A DNA stretch of 64,000 nucleotides from Mesorhizobium sp. M1D.F.Ca.ET.043.01.1.1 (GCF_003952385.1 NZ_CP034444.1:372001-436000), one strand, 5' to 3'. Positions 8,226 to 17,776 are shown, counted from the first letter of the stretch. The notes: a model not told the origin generated them from the letters alone. Made by a program: numbers and translations.

Positions 8226-10760
8226 GTGCCACCTGAGACGTCTAGTCTGATGCAGACCAGTGTGGCTGGATTGTTCCGACTCACCGCGATGCTTGAGCGC
8301 CTCGGCATACGCGGACGGCTGTTGCTCGCCTTTTTCGGGATCAGCGCCCTTGCGGTGCTGGCAACCGCTGCGGCGCTTTATGCCTTCCTCCAAGTCGGCG
8401 ACGTCGTCGACCGAATTACCACGGATCGGGTGCCGTCGGCGCTGGCCTCCCTCCAGCTGTCGCGCCAGGCCGAACGGGTCGCTGCCGCCGCGCCATCGGT
8501 GCTGGCGGCGACAAGCAGGGCGCAGCACAGCGAGGTCTCGGCTGCCGTCGCGCTCGAGATGTCCCGCCTCGAGGCCCTGCGCACGGACCTCAGGGGTGCC
8601 ACGCTCGGCACAGTGCCTTTGGCCGAGATCGAGGAAGCCGCGGTTGTTCTGCGGCGCAACCTGAAGGAGCTCAACTCTCTGGTAGTCGCCCGGCTCGATG
8701 TGGTCGCCCGCAAGGAGGAGCTCCTGAACCGCCTCGCCGCGACGACGACCGGAAGCCAGCGCCTTCTGGCCACCGGCGTCCTGGTGATGGATTCCAGGCT
8801 CCCGCAATGGCGGGCGGTCGCGGCCGATACGTCGCTGTCGCCCGCTCGACGCGCAGCGGCAATGGCCGACATGGTCCAGGCGATTGCGGCTTACATCCCC
8901 CAGCAGAAGGCGCTGCTGGATATTTCGGCGGTCAACGACGCGCTGGTGAAGGCCGCGGCCGCGCCGACGCGGGGCGACCTCGCGTTGATCCTGTTTCCGC
9001 TGCGCCGCTCGCTTGCCGCTCTGGAAACGGCTTCCTCGGAGATCGACGAAAAGCTGCAGACCCGTTTCCGGCAGCGGGTGGACGAGTTCAAGGAACTAAC
9101 CGATGGTGAGAACAGCATCCCGAAGGCCCGGGAGGAGGAGCTTGCGGTCCTCGCGCAGGGCGAAAAGCTTCTGGCCGAAAACAATCGGCTGTCGCGCAGT
9201 CTCACAGCTGCCGTCGACCGTCTTGTCGCAGCAGCGGACCGTGAGATCGCTGCCTCCGGTCGCGAAGCTGCGCTCGTTCAGCGCTACGGCACCGGCGTTG
9301 TCCTCGGCTCCGCCTTTCTCAGCCTGTTGAGCTCGGTTCTGGTCGTCTGGCTCTATGTCGACCGCAGCCTTCTCGCCCGTCTGGGAGCGGTGAGCCAGGG
9401 CATGCTCGCGATCGCAGGCGGCGATCTTCGTGCGCCGCTGCCGGCCGCGGGCAGCGACGAAATCGGGCGGATGGCCGAGGCGCTGAGCCTCTTCCGGGAT
9501 ACCGCCGTCGAGGTCGAGGAAAAGAACCTGCGCGACGTTGCAGAAGCGCGCCAGCGGCTAGTCGATGCCATCGAGAGCATTTCCGAAGGTTTCGCTCTCT
9601 ATGACAGAGAGGACAGGCTTGTCCTTAGCAACAGCCGCTACCGCGAACTTCTATACGCCGGCCTGGAGGCCGAGCTTAGCCCTGGCACGGCGTTCGAGGA
9701 GATCATTCGCCGATCCGCCGAGCGCGGCTACATCAGGGATGCCGAGGGGCGGGTCGATGAGTGGGTTGCCGAGCGCCTGTGGCGGCACCGCAACCCTGGC
9801 GAACCATGGGTGCAGCGGCGGGGCGACGGACGATGGATCATGATAAGCGAGCGGCGGATCAGCGCCGGCGGCACGGTCGCCGTCTATTCGGACATCACCG
9901 AGCTGAAGCAAAGGGAGGAGAACCTCGCCGAGAAGTCCACGGCGCTGGAGGCGCTTTCCAGCAAGCTGGCCAAATATCTGGCGCCGCAAGTGTACAGCTC
10001 GATATTCACCGGTCGCCAAGACGTTAGAATCGCCAGTCAGCGCAAGAAGCTGACCATATGCTTTTCCGACATTGCCGGCTTTACCGAGACCACCGACAAG
10101 ATGGAGTCCGAGGATCTCACCCAGCTCCTCAATCACTACCTGACGGAAATGTCGAAAATCGCGTCGGATCATGGCGCCACGATCGACAAGTACGTCGGCG
10201 ACGCGATCCTGATGTTTTTCGGCGACCCTGAGACGCGAGGCGTCAAGCAAGACGCGCTGGCTTGCGTGCAAATGGCGCTTGCCATGCAAAAGCGGATCAG
10301 CGAGCTTACCCAAGTCTGGCGGGATATGGGGATCGAAACACCGCTGCGCTGCCGAATCGGCATCCATACCGACTACTGCACCGTCGGTAACTTCGGCAGC
10401 GAGGACCGGATGGACTACACGATAATCGGCGGCGCCGTGAATCTCGCCTCGCGCCTGGAACAGGAGGCGGCACCGGGCGCCATCCTCATTTCCTACGAGA
10501 CCTTTGCGCAAGTGAAGGACACGATCGATTGCGAGGAGATGGGGCACGTACAGGTCAAGGGGATCGCCTATCCCGTCGCCACCTACCGCGTCATCGATCT
10601 GAAGGCCAATCGAGCGGGCGCTTGTCGCGCCGTTCGAACCGAGCTGCCGCACTTCAGGCTGGAACTTGAACCGGAGCTGATGTCTGCCGACGAGCGTGGC
10701 GGTGCCGCCACTGCGCTTCGAGATGCGCTGGATCGGCTTTCGCACAAGCCCGGGCAGTAG
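8226..10760 (+). CDS. Membrane-bound class III adenylate/guanylate cyclase with HAMP and PAS domains
   Basis: Receptor cyclase of about 844 residues making a cyclic nucleotide from an NTP. Order seen: TM1 (~29-55), a long helical periplasmic domain (~56-350), TM2 (~353-376), HAMP (~377-430, ending [10 protein letters not shown]), PAS (~437-560, [15 protein letters not shown]), a short coiled coil, and the class III catalytic domain (~608-800). Metal-binding aspartates are present in CFSDIAGFT and GDAILMFFG, and the transition-state Asn/Arg pair in [11 protein letters not shown]. These match active homodimeric adenylate cyclases; ATP is the likelier substrate but guanylate activity is not excluded. 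The start may be GTG 8226 or ATG 8250. It is probably co-transcribed with the preceding binding protein. Confidence 0.9.
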   Translation: MPPETSSLMQTSVAGLFRLTAMLERLGIRGRLLLAFFGISALAVLATAAALYAFLQVGDVVDRITTDRVPSALASLQLSRQAERVAAAAPSVLAATSRAQHSEVSAAVALEMSRLEALRTDLRGATLGTVPLAEIEEAAVVLRRNLKELNSLVVARLDVVARKEELLNRLAATTTGSQRLLATGVLVMDSRLPQWRAVAADTSLSPARRAAAMADMVQAIAAYIPQQKALLDISAVNDALVKAAAAPTRGDLALILFPLRRSLAALETASSEIDEKLQTRFRQRVDEFKELTDGENSIPKAREEELAVLAQGEKLLAENNRLSRSLTAAVDRLVAAADREIAASGREAALVQRYGTGVVLGSAFLSLLSSVLVVWLYVDRSLLARLGAVSQGMLAIAGGDLRAPLPAAGSDEIGRMAEALSLFRDTAVEVEEKNLRDVAEARQRLVDAIESISEGFALYDREDRLVLSNSRYRELLYAGLEAELSPGTAFEEIIRRSAERGYIRDAEGRVDEWVAERLWRHRNPGEPWVQRRGDGRWIMISERRISAGGTVAVYSDITELKQREENLAEKSTALEALSSKLAKYLAPQVYSSIFTGRQDVRIASQRKKLTICFSDIAGFTETTDKMESEDLTQLLNHYLTEMSKIASDHGATIDKYVGDAILMFFGDPETRGVKQDALACVQMALAMQKRISELTQVWRDMGIETPLRCRIGIHTDYCTVGNFGSEDRMDYTIIGGAVNLASRLEQEAAPGAILISYETFAQVKDTIDCEEMGHVQVKGIAYPVATYRVIDLKANRAGACRAVRTELPHFRLELEPELMSADERGGAATALRDALDRLSHKPGQ

Positions 10761-10865
10761 GGCTTGGTTCGACCCCTCCCCTTAGGCACCCCAGCGATGG
10801 CACCGCGCAGCGCCATAATCGAGTATAATTCCTGGCCGACCGCAGACGCAGGAGGAAAAGAGCAG

Positions 10866-11120
10866 ATGTCCGTGGACGCGGGACCGAGAAAAGTGGACGC
10901 CGAATATGCGATTGAGTACCTCCAGGAGCATCCGGAAGCCGGGCTTTGCTGCGAGGATCGGCGCTGCTGGATTACGCCGAACGCAAACGAGACCGATCAG
11001 CGGATCCTGCTTCTTGACGTGTTTGAGGCTGACAGGCTCAAAGATGATCCTCGCCTTCGACTCGTTTCCGGAATCGCTCATGCGGGCCGGTCGCTCTGGG
11101 TCGTCCGGAGAATGACATAA
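10866..11120 (+). CDS. Hypothetical 84-residue protein
   Basis: Small soluble protein that I do not recognise. It has a cysteine cluster (LCCEDRRCW) and a C-terminal R-S-L-W-V-V-R-R-M-T strand. ATG 10866 is chosen because a strong AGGAGG lies at 10850-10855. The frame stays open upstream to 10764, but that extension has no ribosome site. A TATAAT hexamer at 10824-10829 is a possible -10 element, though no good -35 is visible. It lies between the cyclase and cardiolipin synthase genes, with no sign of a shared function. Confidence 0.55.
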   Translation: MSVDAGPRKVDAEYAIEYLQEHPEAGLCCEDRRCWITPNANETDQRILLLDVFEADRLKDDPRLRLVSGIAHAGRSLWVVRRMT

Positions 11121-11132
11121 TTCCGCGCAGCC

Positions 11133-11235
11133 TTGCCCTGGAACCTCGATGCTCCGCGGCATGGTGCCGATGTATCTTTTGACGGCCGCCTTCCATCTGG
11201 CGCCGTGGCTAAGGCTGGTGGCGAGGCGGGGGTGA
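11133..11235 (+). pseudogene. Truncated second copy of the small two-helix membrane protein gene
   Basis: Bases 11149-11235 encode MLRGMVPMYLLTAAFHLAPW and a further eight residues before TGA. This matches the last 28 residues of the protein at 6506-6754 at all but four positions (S/R, M/T, S/A, A/G). Nucleotide similarity continues a little upstream, to about 11133, over the part matching the G-P-G-A-P loop. The first two thirds of the gene are missing and the fragment has no ribosome site. It is therefore a relic of a duplicated gene rather than a functional one. Confidence 0.75.
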
Positions 11236-11351
11236 GGTCCGGCTCCCCAAGGTTTTGCACGACAGCGACTGACCCCAGCTTCGCATCCATTCCCGAACCG
11301 TGCTGACCCGGCGCATTGCCTTCCGCGGCGGCTCGCACAATAGTCGGGCCG

Positions 11352-12812
11352 ATGTTGCAGGCAATTGCGAGTCACTGGTCTACGCTTATCCTTCTCCTGT
11401 CGTTGGCGATGGCGGCCGCCGGCATCGTCCACGCCATCATGACGAAGGAGGACGTGCGCGCCGCTACCGGCTGGGTCGGCGTTATGCTCTTGTCGCCCTT
11501 CCTCGGCGCGATCATCTACGCCATCGCCGGCATCAACCGTATCCGGCGCGCCACCATCAGCGCCCTGCGGCCGGTCACCGGCGAGGCCGCCGAGGCTAGA
11601 CATGACCGCGACGTCGCCATGGAGGCGTTGATCAACGCTCGATATGGCCAGCGCTTCATCGGGCTGAAGACGCTCGGCGACAGGGTAGCGCGGCGGCCGC
11701 TGACTTCCGGAAACACGATCGGCGTTCTCAAGACCGGTGACGAGGCCTATGCGGCGATGTGCCGGGCGATCGACGGCGCGCAAAAAAGCGTGCTGCTCGA
11801 AACCTATATTTTCGACAATGACGCGGTCGGGGCGCTTTTCGTCCAGTCGCTCGGCAATGCCGTCAAGCGCGGTGTCACCGTGCGGGTGCTGATCGACGCC
11901 GTCGGCGTGCGTTATTCCGTGCCCAGCATTCTCAATCAACTGAGGGAAGCCCACGTCGCCGTCGACCTCTTCAACGGCAAGATCGTCGTGGGATTGAGAC
12001 TTCCCTATGCGAACCTTAGAACCCACAGGAAGATCCTGGTCGTCGACGGCATGGTGGCGTTCACGGGAGGCATGAACATCCGCAAGGGTTTCTCCGCCGA
12101 ATTCGCCGGCTCCGACAGCTCCAGGGACACGCATTTCGAGGTCACCGGGCCGGTGGTGGCCGACCTGTTCTCGGTCGCCGCCGAGGACTGGCGCTTCGCC
12201 GGCAACGAGGCACTGAAGGACGACATCTGGCAAGTCGAGCGAACCTTGCCGCCGCCCGGACAGCCGATGCTGGTCAGAGCCGTCGCGACGGGACCGGATG
12301 CCTCGAACGAAACCAACCACAAGCTCTTGATGGGTGCCTTTTCGGTCGCCCGCAAGTCGATCCGCATCATGTCGCCCTACTTCCTGCCGGACCGTGAGCT
12401 GATCAGCGCGCTGACAACCGCCGGCCGGCGCGGCGTCGAGATCGATATCGTCGTGCCGGCGGTGAACAACCTTTTCCTTGTCGACCATGCGATGACGGCG
12501 CAGCTCGACCAGGTGCTGAAGCACTATTGCCGCGTCTGGCGCCACGAAGGCCCGTTCGACCACTCCAAGCTGATGGCGATCGACGGCGTATGGGCCTATA
12601 TCGGCTCGTCAAATCTCGATGCCCGCTCGCTGCGGCTGAATTTCGAGATCGACATGGAGATTCTGGATGCCGACTTCGCCGCCGAGATCGATGCCCGTAT
12701 CGGCGCCGCGATCGCTTCCGCCCAGCCGGTGACGCTGCAGACGCTGAAGGCCAGGCCTTTCGTCATTCGCGTTTTCGACCGATTGCTGTGGCTGGGATCG
12801 CCCTATCTATAG
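11352..12812 (+). CDS. cls: Cardiolipin synthase (phospholipase D family)
   Basis: Inner-membrane enzyme of 486 residues that joins two phosphatidylglycerols into cardiolipin and glycerol. Two N-terminal membrane helices (~8-27 and ~40-60) are followed by two phospholipase D HxKxxxxD motifs: HRKILVVD near residue 225 and HSKLMAID near residue 403, each with the downstream GG/SxN partner (TGGMN; GSSNLDARS). Length and layout match bacterial ClsA-type synthases. ATG 11352 precedes the first membrane helix directly; the frame is open to 11316 but that extension has no start signal. An EEP-family gene follows after 24 bases, an arrangement suggesting a phospholipid or phosphoester-related operon. 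Confidence 0.9.
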   Translation: MLQAIASHWSTLILLLSLAMAAAGIVHAIMTKEDVRAATGWVGVMLLSPFLGAIIYAIAGINRIRRATISALRPVTGEAAEARHDRDVAMEALINARYGQRFIGLKTLGDRVARRPLTSGNTIGVLKTGDEAYAAMCRAIDGAQKSVLLETYIFDNDAVGALFVQSLGNAVKRGVTVRVLIDAVGVRYSVPSILNQLREAHVAVDLFNGKIVVGLRLPYANLRTHRKILVVDGMVAFTGGMNIRKGFSAEFAGSDSSRDTHFEVTGPVVADLFSVAAEDWRFAGNEALKDDIWQVERTLPPPGQPMLVRAVATGPDASNETNHKLLMGAFSVARKSIRIMSPYFLPDRELISALTTAGRRGVEIDIVVPAVNNLFLVDHAMTAQLDQVLKHYCRVWRHEGPFDHSKLMAIDGVWAYIGSSNLDARSLRLNFEIDMEILDADFAAEIDARIGAAIASAQPVTLQTLKARPFVIRVFDRLLWLGSPYL

Positions 12813-12836
12813 ACGAGGAAGACGAGCAGCAGGCAT

Positions 12837-13637
12837 ATGGACAGAAACGGACGCAGCCTTCCGGAGACCGTGCTCCTGTCGATCCGCGGCAGAAAAGCGC
12901 GCAAGGCTAAGTCCACGCCGCGCAAGCGGATTGAAGGCGCCGAGATGGTGGTCGCCTCTTACAATGTCCACAAATGCATAGGCGTCGACAGGAAGTTCGA
13001 TCCCGAACGGACCGCCCGCGTCATTCGTGAAATCAGTCCCGACGTGATCGCGCTGCAGGAAGCAGACAACCGCTTCGGCGATCGCGCCGGGCTGCTCGAC
13101 CTCAACCGTCTCGAAATCGAAACCGGTCTGGTGCCGGTGCCGATCACCGGAAACGGCAAGGCGCATGGCTGGCGCGGCAACGTGCTCCTGTTCAAGCGCG
13201 GCACCGTGCGCGACGTCCACCAGATCAAGCTGCCGGGCCTGGAGCCGCGCGGGGCGCTGGTCGCCGAAATCGATCTCGACGAGAGCCGGACGCTGCGCGT
13301 GATAGCGGCCCATCTCGGCCTGTTGCGCCGCTCGCGCTCGGAACAGGCTCGCGTCGTGCTCGATATCATGAGCAGCGCCGACGAACGGCCGACGCTTTTG
13401 CTCGGCGACCTCAACGAATGGCGGCTGGGCAACCGCTCGGCGCTCAACACGCTGCACTCGATCTTCGGACCTTCGCCGCCGGCGGTGCCGACCTTCCCGT
13501 CTGGCCTGCCGGTGCTGGCGCTCGACCGCATCATGGGCAACCGGCACGGCATGGTCTCGGCCGTGGAAGCGCACGACACACCGCTGTCGCGGGTTGCGTC
13601 CGATCATTTGCCGCTCACGGCATACGTGCATCTTTAG
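12837..13637 (+). CDS. Endonuclease/exonuclease/phosphatase (EEP) family metallohydrolase
   Basis: A 266-residue protein with the DNase I/EEP fold. Catalytic blocks are visible in order: ASYNVHKCIG (Asn), DVIALQEADNRFG (metal-binding Glu), AAHLGLLRRSRSEQ (His), LLGDLNEW (Asp/Asn) and SDHLPL (Asp-His) near the C-terminus. These residues hydrolyse phosphodiester or phosphomonoester bonds with Mg2+. The substrate could be nucleic acid, sphingomyelin-like lipid or inositol phosphate. There is no signal peptide; the N-terminus is Arg/Lys-rich. Its position directly behind cardiolipin synthase suggests a lipid-related role, but this is inference only. Confidence 0.85.
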   Translation: MDRNGRSLPETVLLSIRGRKARKAKSTPRKRIEGAEMVVASYNVHKCIGVDRKFDPERTARVIREISPDVIALQEADNRFGDRAGLLDLNRLEIETGLVPVPITGNGKAHGWRGNVLLFKRGTVRDVHQIKLPGLEPRGALVAEIDLDESRTLRVIAAHLGLLRRSRSEQARVVLDIMSSADERPTLLLGDLNEWRLGNRSALNTLHSIFGPSPPAVPTFPSGLPVLALDRIMGNRHGMVSAVEAHDTPLSRVASDHLPLTAYVHL

Positions 13638-13650
13638 CGCCAGCGCCGCT

Positions 13651-15639
13651 CTACCCTTCCCGCAGCCACACCAGCATCTCGCCGGGATCGCGGTTGTCCC
13701 AGGCGAAATAGGGAACGGCCTTGAGTGTCGTCTCCTCGGTAGCCGGCGGCTTGGAGCGGTAGAGATCGCTGCCCCAGTTTTTCGTTTCGGCCCTGGTGCC
13801 GATGGCCGAAAGCGTGACGATGCCGCCGAGCAGGTTCGGCTCTGGATGCGCCTCGAGCCTGGCCTCGCGCGGCAGAGCGATGCGATGCAGCCCAGCGCCG
13901 TTATCGGTTTCTTCGACGCAGTAGATCAGCGGGCCGCGTGCCAGCGCCACGCGGCCGATATCCTGGCGCACCAGCGGGTTGGCAAAGAGCCTGGACATCG
14001 ACATTTCGAGGTCGAGCTCGACCCGGTCGCCTGGGCGCCATTCGCGGCGGATCGCGACGTAGCCGTCGCTGGTGGCCGCATCGAGATCGACCATCTTGCC
14101 GTTCACCCGGAGCGCCGCGTTGCGGCACCAGGCCGGCACGCGCAGGTGAAGCGTGAACTCGACCGGCGCTTGCGGTCCGATCTCGATCGCGACGGCGCCG
14201 TCCCAGGGATAGTTGCTGGTCTGGACGAGGCTGACCGCCCGGCCGGCGATCTCGAAGCGGGCGGTCGAGTCGCCATAGAGATGCACGGCCAGCGCATCGT
14301 CAGCGAGGCCGTAGAAATAGCTGCCGATGGACGCCACCATGCGGCCGATATTGGGAGGGCAGCACGGGCAGCGGTGCCATTTCCAGCGATGGTGGCCGCC
14401 CCGGCTCTCCAGTGGATTCTCGTAGAAGAACAGCGAGCCGTCGAGCGACAGGCCCGAGATCGAGCCGTTGTAAAGCGCGCGCTCCATCATGTCGGCGTAG
14501 CGGGCGTTCGGGCCCATGCCGAGCATGCGGCTCGCCCAGAACACGAGGCCGACCGAGGCGCAGGTTTCGGCATAGGCGGTGTCGTTGGGCAGGTCGTAGT
14601 CGCTGGTGAAGCCTTCGTTATGCGCCGAAGGGCCGATGCCGCCGGTGACGTAGAGGCTTTTGGTCGTGAGATCGTCCCACAGCCGGTCGAGCGCCGCGCG
14701 CAGGCTGTCATCGCCAAATTCGGTGGCGATGTCGGCCATGCCGGAGAAGAGATACATCGCCCTGACCGCGTGGCCGACGACCTTGTGTTGCTCGCGCACC
14801 GGCTTGTGCGACTGGTTATATTCGTAGGTCTTGAAGTGATAGGCCTTCGGGTCGGCGCCGCGGGCGCGCGCCTCCTCGTCGAAATAATGCGGCTGCTGGC
14901 CGCGCTGGTCGATGAAATATTTCGCCAGCTCCATGTACTTGTTCTCGCCCGTCGCCCGCGCGAGCTTGACCAGCGCAAGCTCGATCTCCTCGTGGCCGCA
15001 GTAGCCCTTCCTTTTGCCGGGCTCGGGACCGAACATCGAGGCGATGTGGTCGGCGTAGCGGCACATGATGTCGAGCAGCTTGCGTTTTCCGGTTGCCTGA
15101 AAGTAAGCAACCGCGCCCTCGATCAGGTGGCCGGCGCAATAGAGCTCGTGGCAGTCGCGCAGACTGGTCCAGCGCAGGCCGGGCTGGATGCGCTGGTACC
15201 AGCTCGAAAGGTAGCCGTCCGGCTGCTGCAGCTTGCCGTACATGTCGATGACGGCATCGATCTTCCGTTCCAGCTCCGGATTGCGGCGCCGGTAGAGCGA
15301 ATAGGCCGCGGTCTCGATGGTCTTGCCCCAGTCGGAGTCCCAGAACATCTGGGTCGTCACCGTCGAGCCGGTGAACTCGGCGCCCTGCGTGTCCGCCTCG
15401 TCCGGCGACGGCGAATGGAACGGGATGACGACGCCCGGTGACGGCCGGTCCGGATCGATCTGCTCCAACATGCGCGCCTCGACGCAGCGGTCGTAGAGGA
15501 TGCCGGCGGTCTTCGCGGCAACCGCATCGACCCGGTCGCCCCAGAAGCCGCGGACATCGACCTGCGGCACGGGCAACGGCCGGAAGGCGAGCTTCGGCCT
15601 GGCAGTGTCGGTTGCGGCGGCGGGCTGCGATGCGGTCAT
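13651..15639 (-). CDS. Glycoside hydrolase family 127, beta-L-arabinofuranosidase-like
   Basis: A 662-residue cytosolic glycosidase of family GH127 (formerly DUF1680). GH127 enzymes such as HypBA1 use a zinc-bound cysteine nucleophile. The metal/nucleophile set is visible: Glu and Cys in AETCASVG near residue 358, and the paired Cys in CPCCPPN near 423-429. A helical (alpha/alpha)6 domain (~35-440) is followed by beta-sandwich regions. No signal peptide is seen, so it would act on imported disaccharides or oligosaccharides. It is the last gene of the LacI-binding protein-permease-permease operon, 27 bases after the second permease. That context strongly suggests uptake and cleavage of a plant L-arabinofuranose-containing glycan such as those of hydroxyproline-rich proteins. 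Confidence 0.88.
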   Translation of the reverse strand: MTASQPAAATDTARPKLAFRPLPVPQVDVRGFWGDRVDAVAAKTAGILYDRCVEARMLEQIDPDRPSPGVVIPFHSPSPDEADTQGAEFTGSTVTTQMFWDSDWGKTIETAAYSLYRRRNPELERKIDAVIDMYGKLQQPDGYLSSWYQRIQPGLRWTSLRDCHELYCAGHLIEGAVAYFQATGKRKLLDIMCRYADHIASMFGPEPGKRKGYCGHEEIELALVKLARATGENKYMELAKYFIDQRGQQPHYFDEEARARGADPKAYHFKTYEYNQSHKPVREQHKVVGHAVRAMYLFSGMADIATEFGDDSLRAALDRLWDDLTTKSLYVTGGIGPSAHNEGFTSDYDLPNDTAYAETCASVGLVFWASRMLGMGPNARYADMMERALYNGSISGLSLDGSLFFYENPLESRGGHHRWKWHRCPCCPPNIGRMVASIGSYFYGLADDALAVHLYGDSTARFEIAGRAVSLVQTSNYPWDGAVAIEIGPQAPVEFTLHLRVPAWCRNAALRVNGKMVDLDAATSDGYVAIRREWRPGDRVELDLEMSMSRLFANPLVRQDIGRVALARGPLIYCVEETDNGAGLHRIALPREARLEAHPEPNLLGGIVTLSAIGTRAETKNWGSDLYRSKPPATEETTLKAVPYFAWDNRDPGEMLVWLREG

Positions 15640-15666
15640 GACGTCACTCCATTCGAATGCGGGAAA

Positions 15667-16524
15667 TCATTTGACGGCCCCGGCCATGAGGCCGCGGATG
15701 TAGAAGCGCTGCAGCGCCAGGAACAGGATCAGGCACGGCACCATCATCACGGTGACGCCGGCCTGCACGGCGCCCCAGTCGATGGCGCCGAAGCGGCCGG
15801 ATTGCAGCGCCGTCATCATCACCGGCAGGGTGAATTTGGACTGGTCGGTCATCAGCACAAGTGCTGCCAGGAACTCGTTCCAGGCGCCGAGGAAGGCGAA
15901 CAGCGCGATGGTGACGACGCCCGGCCAGACCAGCGGCAGCATCACCTTCACCAGCATGGTGACGTTGTTGGCGCCGTCCATGCGCGCCGCCTCCTCGATC
16001 TCGCGCGGCACGGCGTCGAAGGCGTTGCGCATCATGAAGATCGAGAACGGCAGCTGCAGCGTGACGTAGACGCAGACCAGGCCCGTCAGCGTGTTGTGCA
16101 GGCCGAGCCTCGTCAGCACCAGGAAGATCGGCGTCAGGATCGACTGGAACGGGATCATGATCGTCGACAGGATGAGGACGAAGAAGAAGTCCCGGAACGG
16201 GAAGCGGAAGCGCGAGAAGCCGTAGCCGGCAAGCACGCTGACCAGCACGGAGAGCAAAACCGTCATCGCCGAGACGTAAATGCTGTTCTGCGCCGAGGCC
16301 CAGAGCCCGTCGCCGAAAGTGTTCAGCGTCTGATAGTTCTCGACCGAGAAGCCTGTCGTCGGCCAGGGCGGCAGCGGCGGCTGTCGCGCCTCCTGCGCCG
16401 GCTTGAAGGTCGACAGCACCGTCCAGACGATCGGTGCCAGGAACAGCACCGAGGCGACCACGCCGGTGGAATGCCTGGCCAGATTGAAGGCGGCTTTCCG
16501 GTTCTGCGACATCGCCTCGGCCAT
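15667..16524 (-). CDS. Carbohydrate ABC transporter permease (MalG/CUT1 type)
   Basis: Inner-membrane subunit of 285 residues with six helices. The EAA loop that docks the ATPase is seen as EEAARMDGANNVTMLVKVML, the typical E-A-A-x3-D-G-A pattern of CUT1 permeases. The start overlaps the stop of the upstream permease by one base (TGATG at 16522-16526), indicating translational coupling. The frame remains open far upstream through the other permease gene; that extension is a shadow. Together with the preceding permease it forms the heterodimeric channel for the sugar bound by the 17777-19024 protein. Confidence 0.92.
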   Translation of the reverse strand: MAEAMSQNRKAAFNLARHSTGVVASVLFLAPIVWTVLSTFKPAQEARQPPLPPWPTTGFSVENYQTLNTFGDGLWASAQNSIYVSAMTVLLSVLVSVLAGYGFSRFRFPFRDFFFVLILSTIMIPFQSILTPIFLVLTRLGLHNTLTGLVCVYVTLQLPFSIFMMRNAFDAVPREIEEAARMDGANNVTMLVKVMLPLVWPGVVTIALFAFLGAWNEFLAALVLMTDQSKFTLPVMMTALQSGRFGAIDWGAVQAGVTVMMVPCLILFLALQRFYIRGLMAGAVK

Positions 16525-17444
16525 CAGTCGAGCCCCTCGGGCTTGCGCAGCAGCCAGAGCTGGATGAGGCTGAGCGCCACGAGGATGACCAGGAGTACCA
16601 TCGAGAGTGCGGCGCCGTAGCCGAGCTTGAAGGAGACGAAGGACTGGTTGAAGATCCAGTAGACGGCCGTCAGCGTCTGGTTGCGCGGGCCGCCGCGCAG
16701 GATGATGTAGAACTGGTCGAAGGCGAGGATCGAGCCCGACACCGACAGGATCAGCGCCAGCGCAAGCGTGCGGCGCATCAGCGGCAAGGTAATCGCCCGG
16801 AAGCGGGCAAACGGGCCGGCGCCGTCGATGACGGCGGCCTCCTGCAGGTCCTGCGGGATCGACTGCAGGCCGGTCATCAGGATGATCATGGTGAAGCCGG
16901 CGACCTTCCAGACCACCATGGCGATGATCGACCAGAAGGCCGGCTGGAAGGTGGCGAGAAGATTGACCTTCTTCTCGGTCAGGCCGAGGTCGAAGGCAGC
17001 CGGGCTGAACAGGCCGGAATCGACGTTCAAGAGCCATGACCACAGAAGGCTTGCCGAGGCAAAGCCAACCACCGCCGGCATGAAGAAGGCGGTGCGGTAG
17101 AGGTTGGTGAGCGGCCGCGGCCGCTCGATGAAGATCGCCAGCGGAAAGGCGACGGCGAAGATCGCGATGGTGACGATGACCGTGTAGTAGAAGGTGAATT
17201 TGAGCGCGTTCCAGAAACGCGTATCGCGCAGGATCGCAACGTAATTGTCGAGGCCGATGAAGGTGTGCTCGCCCATCAGCGGCCAGTTGTTGAGTGACAT
17301 CCACGCCGTCATGCCGAGCGGGATGACGAAGAAGACGGTGACGAAGGCGACGGCCGGCAGGACATAGAGCAGGCCCACCCATTGCCGGCGGCCGACGCCG
17401 GCCCGCGTCCGGGTGGGAACGGAGGTTGCGGTGATGGCGGTCAT
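16524..17444 (-). CDS. Carbohydrate ABC transporter permease (MalF/CUT1 type)
   Basis: Inner-membrane permease of 306 residues with six or so helices, of the binding-protein-dependent sugar transporter class. The EAA loop reads LQEAAVIDGAGPFARFRAIT. ATG 17444 is chosen: it begins MTAITATSVPTRTRAGVGRR followed directly by the first helix. The open frame extends upstream to 17639 through the mosaic palindrome, but that part translates repeat sequence and has no start signal. No ATPase gene is present in the operon, so a shared MsmK/UgpC-type ATPase encoded elsewhere must power it. Confidence 0.92.
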   Translation of the reverse strand: MTAITATSVPTRTRAGVGRRQWVGLLYVLPAVAFVTVFFVIPLGMTAWMSLNNWPLMGEHTFIGLDNYVAILRDTRFWNALKFTFYYTVIVTIAIFAVAFPLAIFIERPRPLTNLYRTAFFMPAVVGFASASLLWSWLLNVDSGLFSPAAFDLGLTEKKVNLLATFQPAFWSIIAMVVWKVAGFTMIILMTGLQSIPQDLQEAAVIDGAGPFARFRAITLPLMRRTLALALILSVSGSILAFDQFYIILRGGPRNQTLTAVYWIFNQSFVSFKLGYGAALSMVLLVILVALSLIQLWLLRKPEGLD

Positions 17445-17451
17445 GGCTTCG

Positions 17452-17604
17452 CTCCCCCTTCTCCCCTTGTGGGAGAAGGTGTCGCCGAAGGCGACGGATG
17501 AGGGGTGTTCCAGCGGAGTGAGACGCTGGCTTTCCCTGGAACACCCCTCATCCGTCTCGGCGCTACGCGCCGATCCACCTTCTCCCACAAGGGGAGAAGG
17601 GGGG
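17452..17604. repeat. Mosaic palindromic intergenic element (RIME-like)
   Basis: About 150 bases forming nested inverted repeats. The ends are CCTTCTCCCCTTGTGGGAGAAGG and its inverse; inside are GTCGCC-GAA-GGCGAC, CGGCGC-TAC-GCGCCG and a perfect 17-bp central stem (GATGAGGGGTGTTCCAG paired with its complement at 17497-17556). The architecture matches rhizobial intergenic mosaic elements. It lies between the binding-protein gene and the first permease gene, where a stable RNA hairpin could protect the upstream mRNA or lower permease expression. A relative sits in a coding sequence at 54244-54399. Confidence 0.85.
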
Positions 17605-17776
17605 CGCGAACCTTGCGACGCCCGGAACCGACAATGCAAGTGAGCTGTATCAAACGCCTAGCCCTATCCTCAGCGATGCAACATCCGGCCGCCCGGCCAG
17701 GGAGACGGGGCGGGCGGCCGGTCAGAGCCTTGGCGGCGAGGCGTTGCGCGATCCCCGCAGCCGGCCGGCCCTGGTG

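Noticed and set aside
10824..10829. Perfect TATAAT hexamer as a promoter for the 84-residue protein
   Set aside because: No acceptable -35 hexamer at 16-18 bases; kept only as a remark in the gene entry.
13594..15441. Plus-strand reading frame of 615 codons opposite the GH127 gene
   Set aside because: No recognisable domain and an Arg/Ala/Val-rich composition typical of antisense frames; the minus strand has the GH127 metal and nucleophile residues.
16525..17544. Upstream extension of the second permease frame through the first permease gene
   Set aside because: The extension translates to Arg/His/Pro-rich sequence with no helices. The true start at 16524 overlaps the upstream stop in the usual way.
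17445..17639. N-terminal extension of the first permease through the palindromic element
   Set aside because: Unlike the M16 case, a good start lies downstream, the residues encoded by the element precede a normal permease N-terminus, and there is no conserved sequence further upstream.
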